From NCBI GenBank assembly GCA_949825065.1, contig OX463849.1:34801199-34865198 (forward strand): 64,000 nt of DNA, in the 5' to 3' direction. Source of the DNA: Odontocerum albicorne. Lineage: Eukaryota; Arthropoda; Insecta; Trichoptera; Odontoceridae. This document shows positions 52,413-63,707 of this stretch, in pieces. Both the position numbers and the translations under genes were made by a program. The notes below the pieces were generated by a model, which saw only the letters and a program-made list of their open reading frames with translations, was not told the DNA's origin and ran no database searches. Each line of letters starts with the position of its first letter. The stretch's first letter is position 1.

Positions 52413-52800
52413 TTTAGGTGCGTATGTTCCTTAAAGGAGAGATGATGAGGATGATTGTTGATAAATAAAAACTCATCGAAATCGGAATGTGTTAAGAGGA
52501 ATTTTATTGACAGACGTCGGTATTTATAATGCTTATTGAATGTGTGCGGGAATGCGCACGCGATATGTCGCTATCTCGTCTCTGCGTTTACAATACGTTT
52601 TTAGTCGCGTGTAGGTATTCTTTCTGTTTTGGGAGACAGCGCGAAAGATGTGTTTCTTTTTCGTTTCCTTATGGAATGCGCTCTCATTTGGTAGCGAGTT
52701 GAATAACCGACGCGTGGACTTTGTCCATCGATTGTCTCGGATTGTGAAGGTGTGCAAAGGTCGTCTCGTGGGTTCAGTGACCGCGCATACGGTCGCCACA
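52413..52800 (-). mobile_element. Solo LTR copy 3 (388 bp)
   Basis: On the minus strand it starts TGTGGCGACCG and ends CCTAAA, flanked by acct on both sides (52409-52412, 52801-52804). Full-length alignment to the copies at 14.1 and 18.8 kb, including the TATA-like and gaatgcgcacgcgatatgtc regions. Open frames inside it are incidental. Confidence 0.87.
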
Positions 52801-52829
52801 ACCTAAAGGCGTATGCGCTACGTTCGCAT

Positions 52830-53090
52830 ATCAGAAGGTCTACAAAAGTTTCTTTGTAGTTCGTTTTCCCTTAATAAGTATTCTGCGATTTTCTTACCAA
52901 ATATGTTTTTCTAAAGATATGCGGTGAAGTACCTAATATAATAGTCGCAATAACCTTACAATCTATTTTCAAACATTAATTTTGTAATATTTTTAATCTG
53001 TCAATAATATAGCATTCGAATCCCGAGTTAGAACGTCATTGAGGAGAGTATTCTCTCTATCTCGACAGAAAAATATCCATGATTATAAAA
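52830..53090 (+). repeat. Dispersed repeat G (copy 1)
   Basis: Aligns with 55250-55460: ttcttaccaaatatgttttt, gaagtacctaat, ttttgtaatatttttaatct, gtcaataatatagcattcg, then cattgaggagagtattctct. It includes a box B-like cattcgaatcccgag. The last 65 bp are the likely source of the 59-bp satellite. Confidence 0.75.
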
Positions 53091-53770
53091 CTGGTGACGA
53101 TTCCGCCCCGCTCACACTACAAACACGAATGAGTCAGGTCACAGGTGGCACACATCGACGCTACCCAACACACACACACCGACATTATCATATACACACA
53201 CACCGGTCCTCGATTTAATACAAAATAATTATTTCTGTTGACATTGATCAATATTTTTATTTCTCAATGACATCATTCAAATTATCGAGGTTTTGATGAG
53301 GAATACATAAAGTATGAAGATCCTACAATTAGTACATTTGGAGAAATTAAATAACGTATAAGTCCTGGTCACTCGTTATCCATCACAGGGCAGCAAGTGT
53401 TAACGGCGCTCCATAAATTATAATTTTATTATATTATTAGTAATATTCTAAAAATATTCACAAGTTAGTTGATCTCAGTCGTAGAATGTACGTAAAATTC
53501 GATCACTTTTATTTTTGCTTTTGAGAAGTTAAAATAAAAAAAAAGACATTTGCTTTTTTGTTGACTTTCCGAATCAATATATGATATATTACGCAATTGA
53601 TATATCCCTACACATAATCTTAGATTGTATTGGATAGAAAAAGTTTAATTGTATTATACTTTCGTTGTATACAGTATAATTTGAAGTGTTTATTGTCATA
53701 TAGCAAACTCTCACAACCATTCAGAATGGTGTTTTAGAGGTCAGAAAGGAAACCTTTCTGATACCCTTTT
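53091..53770. other. Spacer with (CA)n
   Basis: 53160-53210 holds two short (CA)n runs. The rest is AT-rich; a short tttcgttgtatacagtataat block near 53661 resembles the SINE tail in reverse. Confidence 0.35.
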
Positions 53771-53774
53771 TATT

Positions 53775-53865
53775 TTAAATTGTGTACCAATAGGACTAGA
53801 ACCTACAACCCTTGTAACGAAAGAAAGTTGTCTCATCAACGAGACCACAAAGATCGTTATTGCAC
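53775..53865 (-). mobile_element. SINE type 1 head (minus)
   Basis: Plus strand: accaataggactagaaccta, caacccttgtaacg, tctcatcaacgagaccacaa: reversed box B and box A regions, diverged. Confidence 0.62.
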
Positions 53866-55249
53866 ATTAACTGTTGATTATTAAAAATACTACCGAGTTA
53901 AACATTTTAAAAAACTTTTAAATTTGTAAAACACGTATAACTCATTCATTTGATATTTAAAAAAATATCAAGCGTTTCCACTGGAATGAAAAAGGGAATA
54001 AAATGAATGGTAACACCAGTCTAAGAGAAGTCCAAATAATGTAAGGAAATTCTAAATATTTTTTTAAACAGCTGAGCTGGACTATGGTTTATTGTTGAAA
54101 GTGATGAGTCTAACAACCTTGTCAGATAGAAGAACAATGGTTGACCCTTATTTTGAGATTGTCAGCTCTTGTGTAAATAGTCCAGAACTAACTCAACTTG
54201 TCATGTTATACGTTCTTTATAGGCCCACCCAGAAAAATATTTTGTTATACAGTGAAGTAGTAGTAGTAGTAGTTGCTAATTATTCGTAAAACTCTTGCAT
54301 AACAAGACTACACATATTGTGCAATCAATATGTGTATAGTATAGATTTCATATGACTTACAGTGAAAAAAGTTCTTGTTGTCGGGATGTACTTATTGAAT
54401 TTTGTAGATTTGCTTTGTTGTATTATTCGTCGTATACTGTTATAACACAGCTTACAAGTCAATGTTAAATTTCATTTAATGTTGTTCTTTAATAATTTGT
54501 ATCAAAACGGTTATTGACAGTTGAAATATAAAAAAATAAATTAAAAAGAGTTGGCGTTGGGAATTTTTTGCCCTCCATATTACCCCCTTCCTTGCTAATG
54601 TCCTGAAATACCTTTCAGTCCGTCTCACAATAAAGAAATATTTCGATTGCGTTGTGGAATATTTCAATATATTAAAAAAATAATAAACAGGTTACACTGT
54701 AAGCTAAGACAGATAATTCCGATCCATAATCCCCCCCCCCTTCATTTAACTTAGCATACTAAGTTACGTTTCCAATCAAGTGTGATCGGATGTTGCTAGG
54801 TGCCTCCCCTACCCCTTTACCTCGGAGTGCACTGTTGAACCTGTCACGGAACATTTAATCGGTGCATTAACACCACCTTACCTCAACGAGGTCTGAGTAA
54901 GGGATATGCAGACGGCGCTATTTCCTCCTTATAATTTATTTATTTATTTTACTTTTGATACTTGTTTAATCTTGATGGTTAATAAAACAAACATAACGAG
55001 AAAAAAATTAAACAAATAAAGGTCTAAATATAATATAACAACACAAGGAACAACGAAAGTCATACTTTTTTGTATGGAGTTCAATCCTCAATTTATCCAC
55101 CAAAATGTATTATGTTAGGACTTTTTCCGCTGTTTTTCATATAGCGTAGGATGGAGTGTCTCTAAGTGTTTAGGATAAGGGTGGAATGTAGCTTTAGGGA
55201 AACCTTGAAGACATCCCGTTTCAGGAGATCTTATTGAAATTTATGATTA
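53866..55249. other. Unassigned sequence
   Basis: A (GTA)n run at 54257-54275 and a C10 run at 54731. 54760-54925 is GC-richer and unassigned. Open frames here have no domains. Confidence 0.35.
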
Positions 55250-55460
55250 TAATATATATGAACACTACACGTGGTTTATCTTCCCTAGAAGGGTTTTCTG
55301 TGGTTTTCTTATCAAATATGTTATTCAGGGGCGGGGAAGCACCTAATTATTTTGTAATATTTTTTATCTGTCAATAATATCGGTTACAATCACAAGTAAG
55401 AGCGCCTTGGAGGAGAGTCTGCTCTCTTGAAGAGAATCTGCTCTCTCAACGGCGCTGTAT
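55250..55460 (+). repeat. Dispersed repeat G (copy 2)
   Basis: Counterpart of 52830-53090: ttttcttatcaaatatgtta, ggaagcacctaatta, tctgtcaataatatcggtta, agagcgccttggaggagagt, with agagtctgctctcttgaaga duplicated. A partial third copy lies at 63890-63940. Confidence 0.75.
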
Positions 55461-55529
55461 GAATTGACATTATTATTATTTTTTCCAGCATACTTATATT
55501 TATTTTTAAGGCCCTGACTTAGTAAATCA

Positions 55530-55695
55530 ACGACGATTTTTGAGCCTAGTTGGTAAGATCCATGACTTTTTTTAAAAAGTGTCCCAGTCTGGTTTTTACT
55601 TAAGGTTTCTTTAACATCTCCCTAATTCGTCAGAAGCGATTACCACATGGCAATACATCCACTAGGCTGTATTATATTCAATAGCATGTAACAAA
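55530..55695 (+). mobile_element. SINE type 1, head-deleted copy with complete tail
   Basis: gagcctagttggtaagatcc (box A), then box B is lost, then cagtctggtttttacttaag, gcgattaccacatggcaata and aggctgtattatattcaata. Best reference for the tail that resembles the 80-bp satellite. Confidence 0.8.
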
Positions 55696-55965
55696 CTTGT
55701 ACGCGCTGGATGTGTCCGAGTGTTGTTACCTGTCCACGCGAGGTAGTATTTAACGATAACGAATTGTGAGTCGCTTACCTACTCTGGTGGTTTTTAATCC
55801 GAAGGCTCGTTTACTAGTACCGAAGACAATAATGTCTCATGGTCACACTCTTTAGTATATCCGTGTGATGAATTCATATAAGTATATATTGATGGGTACC
55901 ATGGGAATGAATGAATGAATTTAATAAATAATGTATAAATACTATTTATACAAATATGAAATTAA
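55696..55965. repeat. Diverged repeat pair with 56060-56180
   Basis: gtccgagtgttgttacctgt, cacgcgaggtagtatt at 55715-55750 parallels gtgcgagtgttgcctcttca, cgtgaggtggtgtt at 56096-56130. Each lies downstream of a SINE-like unit. Family unknown. Confidence 0.6.
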
Positions 55966-55969
55966 CATT

Positions 55970-56055
55970 ATGGATGACCTTTGTAACCAAATTGGTAAGA
56001 TGCTTGACATCTACCCGGGGGTTCTCAAAAAAAATCGTTTCAGTCTAATAAAATA
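55970..56055 (+). mobile_element. SINE type 1 head fragment
   Basis: gatgacctttgtaaccaaat, tggtaagatgcttgacat, then cccgggggttctcaaaaaaa: box A preserved, box B truncated. Confidence 0.6.
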
Positions 56056-56865
56056 GTTCGTTAGATAATAATATGTGCACAGTCGCGGGTACACGTGCGA
56101 GTGTTGCCTCTTCACGTGAGGTGGTGTTACCAACACGTGTAATGACGAACTGCACGGAATCATACCTATTCCTGTGATTCTATAACCAGAATAATTGATT
56201 ATTGGGGCCGAAGTAAATATTATATTCCAGCCCTACTCTCTTCAATAGGTTCAAATCGGATACGTTGAATGGTAGGTAACATACGAAATAAAGAAAAAAG
56301 CATTATATTTTAAGAATCTATTTTCTCGTCTCGAAGTATAACGTTAAAACTTATAACAAGTAATGTCAAGTTTATGTCAATTCCCACTTGACAAACTGTG
56401 AAATATACCCAAACCGATAGATAAACTATCGGTCAAACGCGTTTTAATTTGTGTTTCTCACTACCCCCTCAGATGAATTGCTCTCGGCACCCTCAAACTT
56501 TTCAAAGGCTTGGGTGTAGTTGATGCACTTAAATAGGGGAGACTAAATGTATGTCTACACTGGTCAGGTTAAAATCAATTTTAGTTTATAATCAGACAGT
56601 TTGCGGGATGAGCACTAATTGATTATACAATAATAAAAAATTTAAAACACGAAGAAATTGGTCCTAACTTTATTTTAACTTTGTTATTTTTTCAATCTCG
56701 AGGACAATTATTTCCACGATTGATTCATGATGCATAGTGATAATCTTTGTTGTTATAGTCAGAATGAAGATTATAACTGATGTTATCGTCACCATGAACA
56801 GACCACTTATGTCTGTTGTAGGAAAATATGTTATACTTAATGTCATATATATCAACAGCGCTACG
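56056..56865. other. Unassigned sequence
   Basis: After the repeat at 56060-56180, no element recognised. A minus frame at 56670-56975 is Ile/Thr-rich with hydrophobic stretches; it has a 28-residue N-terminal hydrophobic segment but no family match I can name, and overlaps family A sequence. Confidence 0.3.
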
Positions 56866-56869
56866 TCAA

Positions 56870-57510
56870 AATTAACAACACACATTAGCGTGTTGTGTCC
56901 ACTGTAATGTATGGAAGTGAAACTTAGACTTAATAAAAGAAAGATAAAAGTAAAAATAATGCTATGGAAATGCACGCATTAAGAATTTTTTTTTGAAATA
57001 AAAATGTTTGAAAGAAGGTGGAATGACATCATAAATGAATGCATGGATGTTTTAAGTAAGATGAAAAAAGGAACTCTAAGATAGTTTTGACATGTGGAGA
57101 GATTGAATAAATAAGGAATGACAAACCAAGTATACATGTCAAAAGTGTAAGTTACACGTGGAAGAGAAAGATCGAAAATGACGTTAATGGATCCAAAATG
57201 GAGTTTAATTAATTTATAAATGGAGTTTAATCAATATTGGATCAAGTGTACTAGAATTTGATTGATGGTAAAGTGAGAAGTATAAATAATGGAAGATTAC
57301 ATAGGAAACTTTGGAGATCTGTTCGTTTTGCCTAGCCCGCAAGGGATGTGGCGTGATGATATATCTACATGTAACTAACCACTTTCAAGTTGTTTGGGCA
57401 TGTATAAAATATGAATAATGCAACAACAACCTCGTCTAGGTCGTAGACAAGGAAAACTGAGGAATATAAAGATAGGTCAAGTCAATAAAATGTTGAATAA
57501 AGGAAAGGTT
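56870..57510 (+). pseudogene. LINE family A ORF2 fragments (copy 12)
   Basis: Pieces in order: gtaatgtatggaagtgaaac ('YGSE' block), FERRWNDIINECMDV, MKKGTLR, HVERLNK and TRGRERSKMT (to about 57185), a second partial copy with cctagcccgcaagggatgtg (3' end, about 57335), then GRRQGKLRNIKIGQVNKMLN (57430-57500). At least two insertions of the family are joined here. All frames broken. Confidence 0.72.
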
Positions 57511-57960
57511 CTATTCAGCATCGGGACCTCAATGTTGAGGAACGTGACTTCTCCAGACCTCCCGTTATTTTACTACCCCCAGAGCCTGTGACAAAGATCC
57601 GTTGCGCTCTTCCCCTCATCTCTCCAGGCCATAATTTATCTACTTCTGCTCCTGCAACTCTCCATATTGTCAGTAAACCATATGAATCTTTCCGTCCTCG
57701 AAACACCCAACAAAAGTCTCCTACACCAATATTAAAAGAGACTAACCTTGATCTTTTTCTTGACTTTACTGTCAAAAAATTTAAGACAAACAGTGATATT
57801 AAGAAATCAGAGTTTCCAATAGACGTGTTTTTACTCCTCGACAAACGTGTTCATTTAACCAAGATCAGCCTCAGCCTCGACATAGCAGTCTTCATCAACC
57901 ATTTTAATCTCTTGATTTTTATTTCACATCCACCGTTATCAACAATTGCAGACCTAAGAT
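57511..57960 (+). other. Unassigned open stretch, GC-richer
   Basis: A frame open from about 57515 to 57962 with the internal part MTKIRCALPLISPGHNLSTS, then SFRPRNTQQKSPTPILKETN and LFLDFTVKKFKTNSDIKKSE. The composition is less AT-rich than its surroundings and the protein is Pro/Ser-rich, then Lys/Leu-rich. A cag at 57520 could be a 3' splice site, but the pyrimidine tract is weak and no good donor follows. It could be a host exon, a retrocopied piece or unrecognised LINE sequence. I do not name a function. Confidence 0.3.
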
Positions 57961-58059
57961 AAAGAAAACCACGCATAATAAATCAAATATAATAAGGCAA
58001 TTATTTGTAGCCCTGCATTGTTCCACATGTCACTCCAATGGCTTGATTTCACATAATAC

Positions 58060-58335
58060 AGTCACATTATCATTACGTCATGTAGCTTATAACTGTGCAT
58101 CGTAACTCCCATTATAGTCCTTGACAACTTCTCTTCAGCCATCCCTACTCTCCGCGGTTCGAAGAGCAGTTGTTCAGGGTAGTCCTATTGCGTATCTTAC
58201 TTAGTCCAACGCATTTGGGAGTCTTTCTCTTGTACGTTATCCTTCCACGCTTCCAATAACCACAAGCTTCTCCAAACTGTCTCCTTGACCACGAGCAAGA
58301 GAATGGGGACGTTACTTCGCCTTGCTGTTCATGGA
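58060..58335 (-). pseudogene. LINE family C tail fragment (copy 4)
   Basis: DNA-level match to 44.61-44.87 kb throughout (tcatgtagcttataactgtg, tccgcggttcgaagagcag, cttccacgcttccaataacc, ccacgagcaagaga), i.e. reversed family C tail. Coding frame decayed. Confidence 0.75.
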
Positions 58336-59384
58336 ATTCGTAACATCCTTCTCCAGCATCACGTTTTGAATGCGTTTGTTCTACGTCTCTCGCTGGCTCT
58401 CAAAATCCATGTCTGTGCCGTACATAAATATTGCGATAAAGTAGGCGCATTTTGTTCGTGATGGTATGTTAAGATATAGAAGAACAGAATCATTACTTAA
58501 GGCAGTCGATAGGAGCGGGGTTGTTATTGCGACAAGAGTTTGAATACTTGGACTTGCAAGAGGAATGATTTGTAGCAAAGGTTTGTGTGAGCTCTTGAGT
58601 GTGGTATTTTTTATTATTTTTTTTTATGATTATGTGCGGTATATTGTGGGATAAACGTTTTGGTATGTCTGGAGTGATGAAGTGTGAGGAGTGAGATTTT
58701 GCGTAATGCATACATATGTAATTGAGTGTCACTGTTTGTCAGGTTGATGAGAATGTGCAACGGGGTTTTATATAATGAAAAATCGGAAAGAAGTATCGAT
58801 TTATTTTTTCATGTGAGGTACAGACAAAAGTCTAGTTTACTGGGGACATGACAAATGAAAGGCAACAAACACAGATCCATTAAAATTATGTGTCCAAATT
58901 AAATTACCTGTTGTATATTTCTTGTCATGTGTAAAATAAATTTAAAAAAAAATAATAATTACCGTCAAGAGGAAAATACAGTTATAAAGTACCAGTAATA
59001 CAATAAATTCTGATGAAAGTACAATTTGTAAGGGAAATATATTTTTTTCATTATTTTGTATTTCAACGACGAAATGGCCTTTTTGATATGAAAGATTTAA
59101 AATATCAACAATAAACAAAATGTAATATTGACATGTAAGCAGTGTTATATAGAAAAAAACACTAGAAGAAGACGAACCTAATACAACAACGAAGAAAATC
59201 ATTTAATTGTATTATTTTATGCCGGCAAGAAGACCTTTTCTTTTGTATATCCAAATATTTTTCATAAATGTTTTTTTTAGTTTCAAACAATTACCAGCAA
59301 AGATCAAAATTTGGAAAAATTTAAGCAGTTGTATTTTAAGACTTCTGGAGATTTAGGAGATAAAATATGTATGCCGTGATATAA
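58336..59384. other. AT-rich spacer
   Basis: Two minus frames (58381-58578, 58493-58732) are open but compositionally like the background. No repeat recognised. Confidence 0.3.
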
Positions 59385-59450
59385 AACTCGTGCTTTCACT
59401 CTAATCTCTTTGCCTACCCTGACAGGAAAAGCTTGAAAGTATAATATCAT
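59385..59450 (+). mobile_element. LINE family A 3' end (copy 13)
   Basis: aactcgtgctttcactctaa, ctctttgcctaccctgacag, gaaaagcttgaaagtataat: the 3' untranslated end only. Confidence 0.6.
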
Positions 59451-60185
59451 ATGTTACTATTTTATTCAAAAATTAAAAAGTTTCCTTTCAAAATTCTCGT
59501 TTATTTTAAACAAAGTACGAGTGCATTCTAAAAACATAATACCAGCGTACATTTATAAATCGACAAAAAAATGTTTGTAGCAGCTGCAATTTTTCAGCCG
59601 CGCAATTTGATATGCTTTTTTTTTGTAAAAGCTAAAGGCATATTTTCTGAATATTTTTTGATAAAAACTGATGACAGTTTCATATTAAAAATTCCACAAT
59701 CCTTTGTGGAACACAAAACACGACTAGGTGAAATTTTAATGGTAAATTTTGTGGAACAGTGGCTCACGGGTATTTGAGATAACAATACTCAACATCCTTT
59801 AAATATATAAATCTATTCATTGCAATTACAGTAAAAATATTAATCATGAAGTTTTATTCACTAGTTTTTCACTGCTTTCATGTACTCGTACTTTATTTCT
59901 ATATTTTTCAGTCGTACACTTCAACATATCTAAACTGATGATTCGGACATATTAAATAACGTTGCCGGAACAAAACACTGTCTTCGGTCATATTAATCGA
60001 ACATTCACGTTTCGAAACACTGGAATAGGTACGTAAATTGCAATTCGCCATCACATATGTTTATAATACTACCTTTCACGTGAAAAAGCAACAATACTCA
60101 AACAAGTTTAGTGAACGGGAGTACTGTTACCAGAAGACATCTTGTACCAAATTGAGCCCATTTTAAAATGTATTTTGCGTACTAC
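59451..60185. other. AT-rich spacer
   Basis: Open frames at 59571-59785 on both strands are overlapping and without domains. Nothing recognised. Confidence 0.3.
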
Positions 60186-60187
60186 AG

Positions 60188-60258
60188 AGGAATTGAACAT
60201 TAAACCTCCGGGTGGAAGACCATCGTCTTACCAACTAACCCTCGGTAATCGTCCGTAC
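60188..60258 (-). mobile_element. SINE type 1 head (minus)
   Basis: Plus strand: ggaattgaacattaaacctc, catcgtcttaccaactaacc: reversed box B and box A. Confidence 0.68.
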
Positions 60259-60707
60259 AAATTATCATTTCATTGTTATTGTCCAATTCAATAAAAAAAT
60301 TACATCACAATAGGTAGATAATTTTAGAATAGTCGTTTGGGTTATTGCAAGCACTGATATTAAACGCTATCCTGCATTAACGCTTTATTATAAGGCGATC
60401 AAATATTATATCAAAAAAGTTAAAGTATGATTCTTAAGTTATAGTGCTTTTTTTCACCTTGTTAATGTACGTAATAAGGTCTAAAAGTTTCCGGTTTAAA
60501 CAAATTAGAGCGTTTAAGGTCTACGCCAGTTGCATGTGCCTACGCCAGTTGCATGATAAGGCGATGTTAATGTTGAAATTGTATACCTAAACTAGCCCTC
60601 AGTATTACGTTAACGAGAGTAGAAAAAAGACATGTTGTTTCATTATATTCTGAAATGTTAAAAAATGAAAACTGTGCGATTATCAAGTTCGTATCAAAAT
60701 AATGATC

Positions 60708-60990
60708 AAGTCTGACAGCAATGAAACATTTAGATGCTGTGTACGGAGAACCTTCTCAGTCATATTCCACAGTTAAAGTCTGACAGCAATGAAACATTTA
60801 GATGCTGTGTACGGAGAACCTTCTCAGTCATATTCCACAGTTAAAGTCTGACAGCAATGAAACATTTAGATGCTGTGTACGGAGAACCTTCTCAGTAATA
60901 TTCCACAGTTAAAGTCTGACAGCAATGAAACATTTAAATGCTGTGTACGGAGAACCTTCTCAGTCATATTCCACAGTTAAAGATTGGGTT
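60708..60990 (+). repeat. 68-bp tandem array, 4 units, of transposase HTH sequence
   Basis: aagtctgacagcaatgaaac occurs at 60708, 60776, 60844 and 60912, with units almost identical. Each unit can read HLDAVYGEPSQSYSTVK, which resembles the first helix-turn-helix of mariner transposases ('L..VYGE..PSY.TV..WV..F'). 68 is not a multiple of three, so the array cannot be read through. Confidence 0.92.
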
Positions 60991-61100
60991 AAATAGTTTC
61001 ACTTAGACAGAGAATCTATTAAAAATGACAATCTTTAAGGCAGACCAGACAAAGCACTGATTCAAGTAACTTCAGAATAATTTTTCAGTCGTTTTGTAAA
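60920..61100 (+). pseudogene. Mariner HTH_48-type N-terminal remnant
   Basis: From the last unit: MKHLDAVYGEPSQSYSTVKD then WVK, stop, FHLDRESIKNDNL, stop, GRPDKALIQVTSE. Matches the mariner N-terminal pattern 'YGE..PSY.TVK.W...F..GR.SI.DD...GRP', two stops inside. No catalytic domain follows. Confidence 0.75.
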
Positions 61101-61201
61101 ATTAATTCAACGTACTAGCTAAAAAATGTATTGAACTACCGGTGACTCAATTAAAAAAAAGCGCCTTTTTTATATCCATGGGTAGGAAATTTTTGGATCT
61201 T

Positions 61202-62310
61202 GCCACGTACTTCATTCAATATCTACTGACTTGACACTGATATACGGAATGAACGAAATCATTAACAATATTTTTGAGACTTCTGATATTTCGAAACTTC
61301 ATGATTGTATGTATCCCCAATTGGAATAAGTTTCACTTTGAGTCATTCACTCACTTTCAATAAAAATCTGGGAAGGAATGAAGATATTAGACGAATATAC
61401 AGCCACTATACTAATGCATTGTCATCGGTTCATATTTTCAGCGACAAATTTATAATTTTCAGGAGGGAATTCGAAGTAGGTAGTATATTTTACAGTTTCA
61501 TGTGACGAGTAAATAAATGTTCGTTGTGTCTCGTTAAAGTCTCGTTTTAATTTTTTTTCTCATAACTTGACTTGGGATTATCATCAGATGGATTTCTTAA
61601 GAAATGCACACCACTTTTATTTCCTCTCCTCTCCTTGTTGAAAGAACTAATTTCTTTCTATTTCTTTAACTTATATTTTTAGGATATTTCTACGTTATAC
61701 TTAAACGTTTGTTTCATTAATTTTTGTCTATGAGCAACTGTAAGAAATATTATATAGTAGTGATACTAATTCAAATTCGTAAGCTCATTATTATTTTAAG
61801 ACAAAATTTTAGTAGGCATTATAGTTCTCAATAATTGGAAATTTTAATTTCAACATTAGTATAACAAGTATTGTCAAGAATTATTCGACTAGAATTAACC
61901 ACCTCGTAAAAAAATACATTTAAATTCTGCCGCACAGTCTTAATACGATTAAGTTCTTCTTCGAAGTTACACCAATTTGCATAAGGTATTACTCTTAGCA
62001 GGAGACTTTAGTTGAAACCCATTATTCTTCGGTTGCAAAACTTTTCCACGATTTTATGCCGTAGTTAACATAAAATGAGCTCGATATAACACCTCTTAGA
62101 TAGTAAATGCATAATGTTCACAATTCTTCGTAATGTTCACATAATTTAAAACTAAATTTGAGAAAAATTTTCCTCCGTTATTTATGAATTATACCAACGA
62201 TTACATTATTTTATTGCTACTAAGGTGGTCCTTATTATTCACAAGTTTTAAGTTTATTTTTCTTATTCATATACTTAAAATAATCAGAGAGCAGACTCTC
62301 CACAAAGAAT
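61202..62310. other. AT-rich spacer
   Basis: Nothing recognised in about 1.1 kb; a 66-codon open frame at 61305 has no domain. Confidence 0.3.
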
Positions 62311-62311
62311 C

Positions 62312-62472
62312 TCAAACTATGGAATATGATATAACCCAATGATATTGAAAGATTACAAATATTACAAACTCTGGAATATGATATAACCCAATGATATTGA
62401 AAGATTACAAATATAACAAACTCTGGAATATGATATAACCCAATGATATTGAAAGATTACAAATATTACAAA
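62312..62472. repeat. 52-bp tandem repeat, 3 units
   Basis: ggaatatgatataacccaat at 62321, 62373 and 62425, period 52, nearly identical. Confidence 0.94.
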
Positions 62473-62759
62473 AAATAAATTGAGTGTAACGATAAGAAAA
62501 TGACGGTCACGCCATTGACTTATTGGTTCTTCCCCCCAACTGCACATGCAAAAAAAAAACAAAGTTCGTAAAAAAACGGAAGAAAACTTAACAATTGAGA
62601 ACGGCGTATTGAGTTAGGAAAGAAAGTTTTTGAGGCACTGAAACCAATATAATCGAACTGCGCAGTATCCGAATCAACTTTAAATTAGGATTTCATATAT
62701 AAGAATAATAAAAGAAACTTAATGAATTCTGTAGAGCTGCATGCGCTGAAGATAATATT

Positions 62760-62975
62760 TTCGGACCCTAGTTTGACGATTCCGGGCCCTAGTTTGTAAG
62801 AAGCTTGTTTCCAAGTCCTGGAGTTACGAATTTCATTCCTTTTGATGTCTAATTTTTTTATGTAGGATCTAAGGTTTTCAATTAAGGTAATTTTTCTGGT
62901 TAGTTGAAGGAGATTGCCACATGGAAAAAAAACATTTGTCAAATTGTACTATTTACGACGAAAGTGTAACACTTG
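62760..62975 (+). mobile_element. SINE type 1 (complete, diverged)
   Basis: Head tccgggccctagtttgtaag and cctggagttacgaatttc, then ctggttagttgaaggagatt, gccacatggaaaaaaaac and actatttacgacgaaagtgt. Its tail is the form closest to the LINE D 3' end (tctggttggttggaagagatt, reversed from 45.78 kb). Confidence 0.75.
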
Positions 62976-62984
62976 ACAAAAATT

Positions 62985-63290
62985 CAGTATGTGGCATGAA
63001 GATTCATTATGAAATACGGAATAAGCAAAATGGGAACGGATACTTTGAGGGGGTTGTGGCATGTAGAACGAATGAGTAATAAAATACTGATAAAAAAAAT
63101 GTATGCATAATGTGAATATGAAAGAAGAAAAATAAAATCATAAAAGAAGCGAGGATTAAAAAGTAGAAAAACCAAATGAGGCGATTTAGGAATGTGGAAT
63201 AAGCGATATATGTTATTTAAAAAAAATATCACTTATATCACATCCGAAAGGATAGGATAGGAAAGCGACAAGATGTGATGAATTTACGTA
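62985..63290 (+). pseudogene. LINE family A fragment (copy 14)
   Basis: Plus strand reads MGTDTLRGLWHVERMSNKIL then IKKMYA, matching 'MKK.TLR.FGHVERMN..RL.KKIY'. Frame broken both sides; 3' part (gtgatgaatttacgtatg) degraded. Confidence 0.65.
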
Positions 63291-63291
63291 T

Positions 63292-63480
63292 GAATGTTCT
63301 AGGGCATAGTTGGTAATACACCTGTATTTCGACCCGAGGGTGGAACCCAATTTTTTAAAGAGAGTTTCAGATTGGTTTTTACTTCAGGCGCCTAACATAT
63401 TTCTAGTGTTCAGATAGATTTGCCACATGCCAATACACTCACCAGTTTATACTGTTAAAAATGAAAGTGTAACACAATAT
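63292..63480 (+). mobile_element. SINE type 1
   Basis: agggcatagttggtaataca (box A), cgagggtggaacccaat (box B decayed), ggtttttacttcaggcgcc, gccacatgccaatacactc, gaaagtgtaacacaat. Complete order, directly followed by LINE A sequence. Confidence 0.78.
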
Positions 63481-63700
63481 GTGCTATGAAATTGTATGAG
63501 AGAATCCGAAATGAAATAATCAAGGTTAACTAAACCAAATGAATCAATTCTGAAAAATGGAAAAGTTCAAATTAAGAGCAATTGAAGAAGATGTATGAGG
63601 CGTATGGACAAAACACCTACGCCTAGGACCGAAACTTTGACACTCTTTCCTCTCTACCTACCCCTACAGGGACGTGACGTGATGGTTTTAATGTATACTC
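63481..63700 (+). mobile_element. LINE family A fragment (copy 15)
   Basis: gctatgaaattgtatgagag, atccgaaatgaaataatcaa and the 3' end ctctctacctacccctacag then ggacgtgacgtgatgg. Coding sequence mostly deleted. Confidence 0.7.
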
Positions 63701-63707
63701 GTATATG

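Larger units (their letters stand above)
60476..61201 (+). mobile_element. Mariner-related element with amplified transposase segment, 726 bp
   Basis: Left end aggtctaaaagtttccgg after TA; right end, reversed, aagatccaaaaatttcc (13 of 17). Next to the left end gcctacgccagttgcatg is duplicated (60527-60555). Body shared with the MITE at 42.5 kb up to about 60710, then a four-fold 68-bp array and a decayed N-terminal transposase part. The catalytic region is absent. Confidence 0.75.

Noticed and set aside
52533..52801. Open frames in the 52.5-kb region
   Set aside because: They lie inside solo LTR copy 3, and equivalent frames are not conserved in the other two LTR copies.
56670..56975. 101-residue membrane-like protein on the minus strand
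   Set aside because: The frame is Ile/Thr-rich as expected from AT-rich DNA and overlaps decayed LINE A sequence on the other strand.
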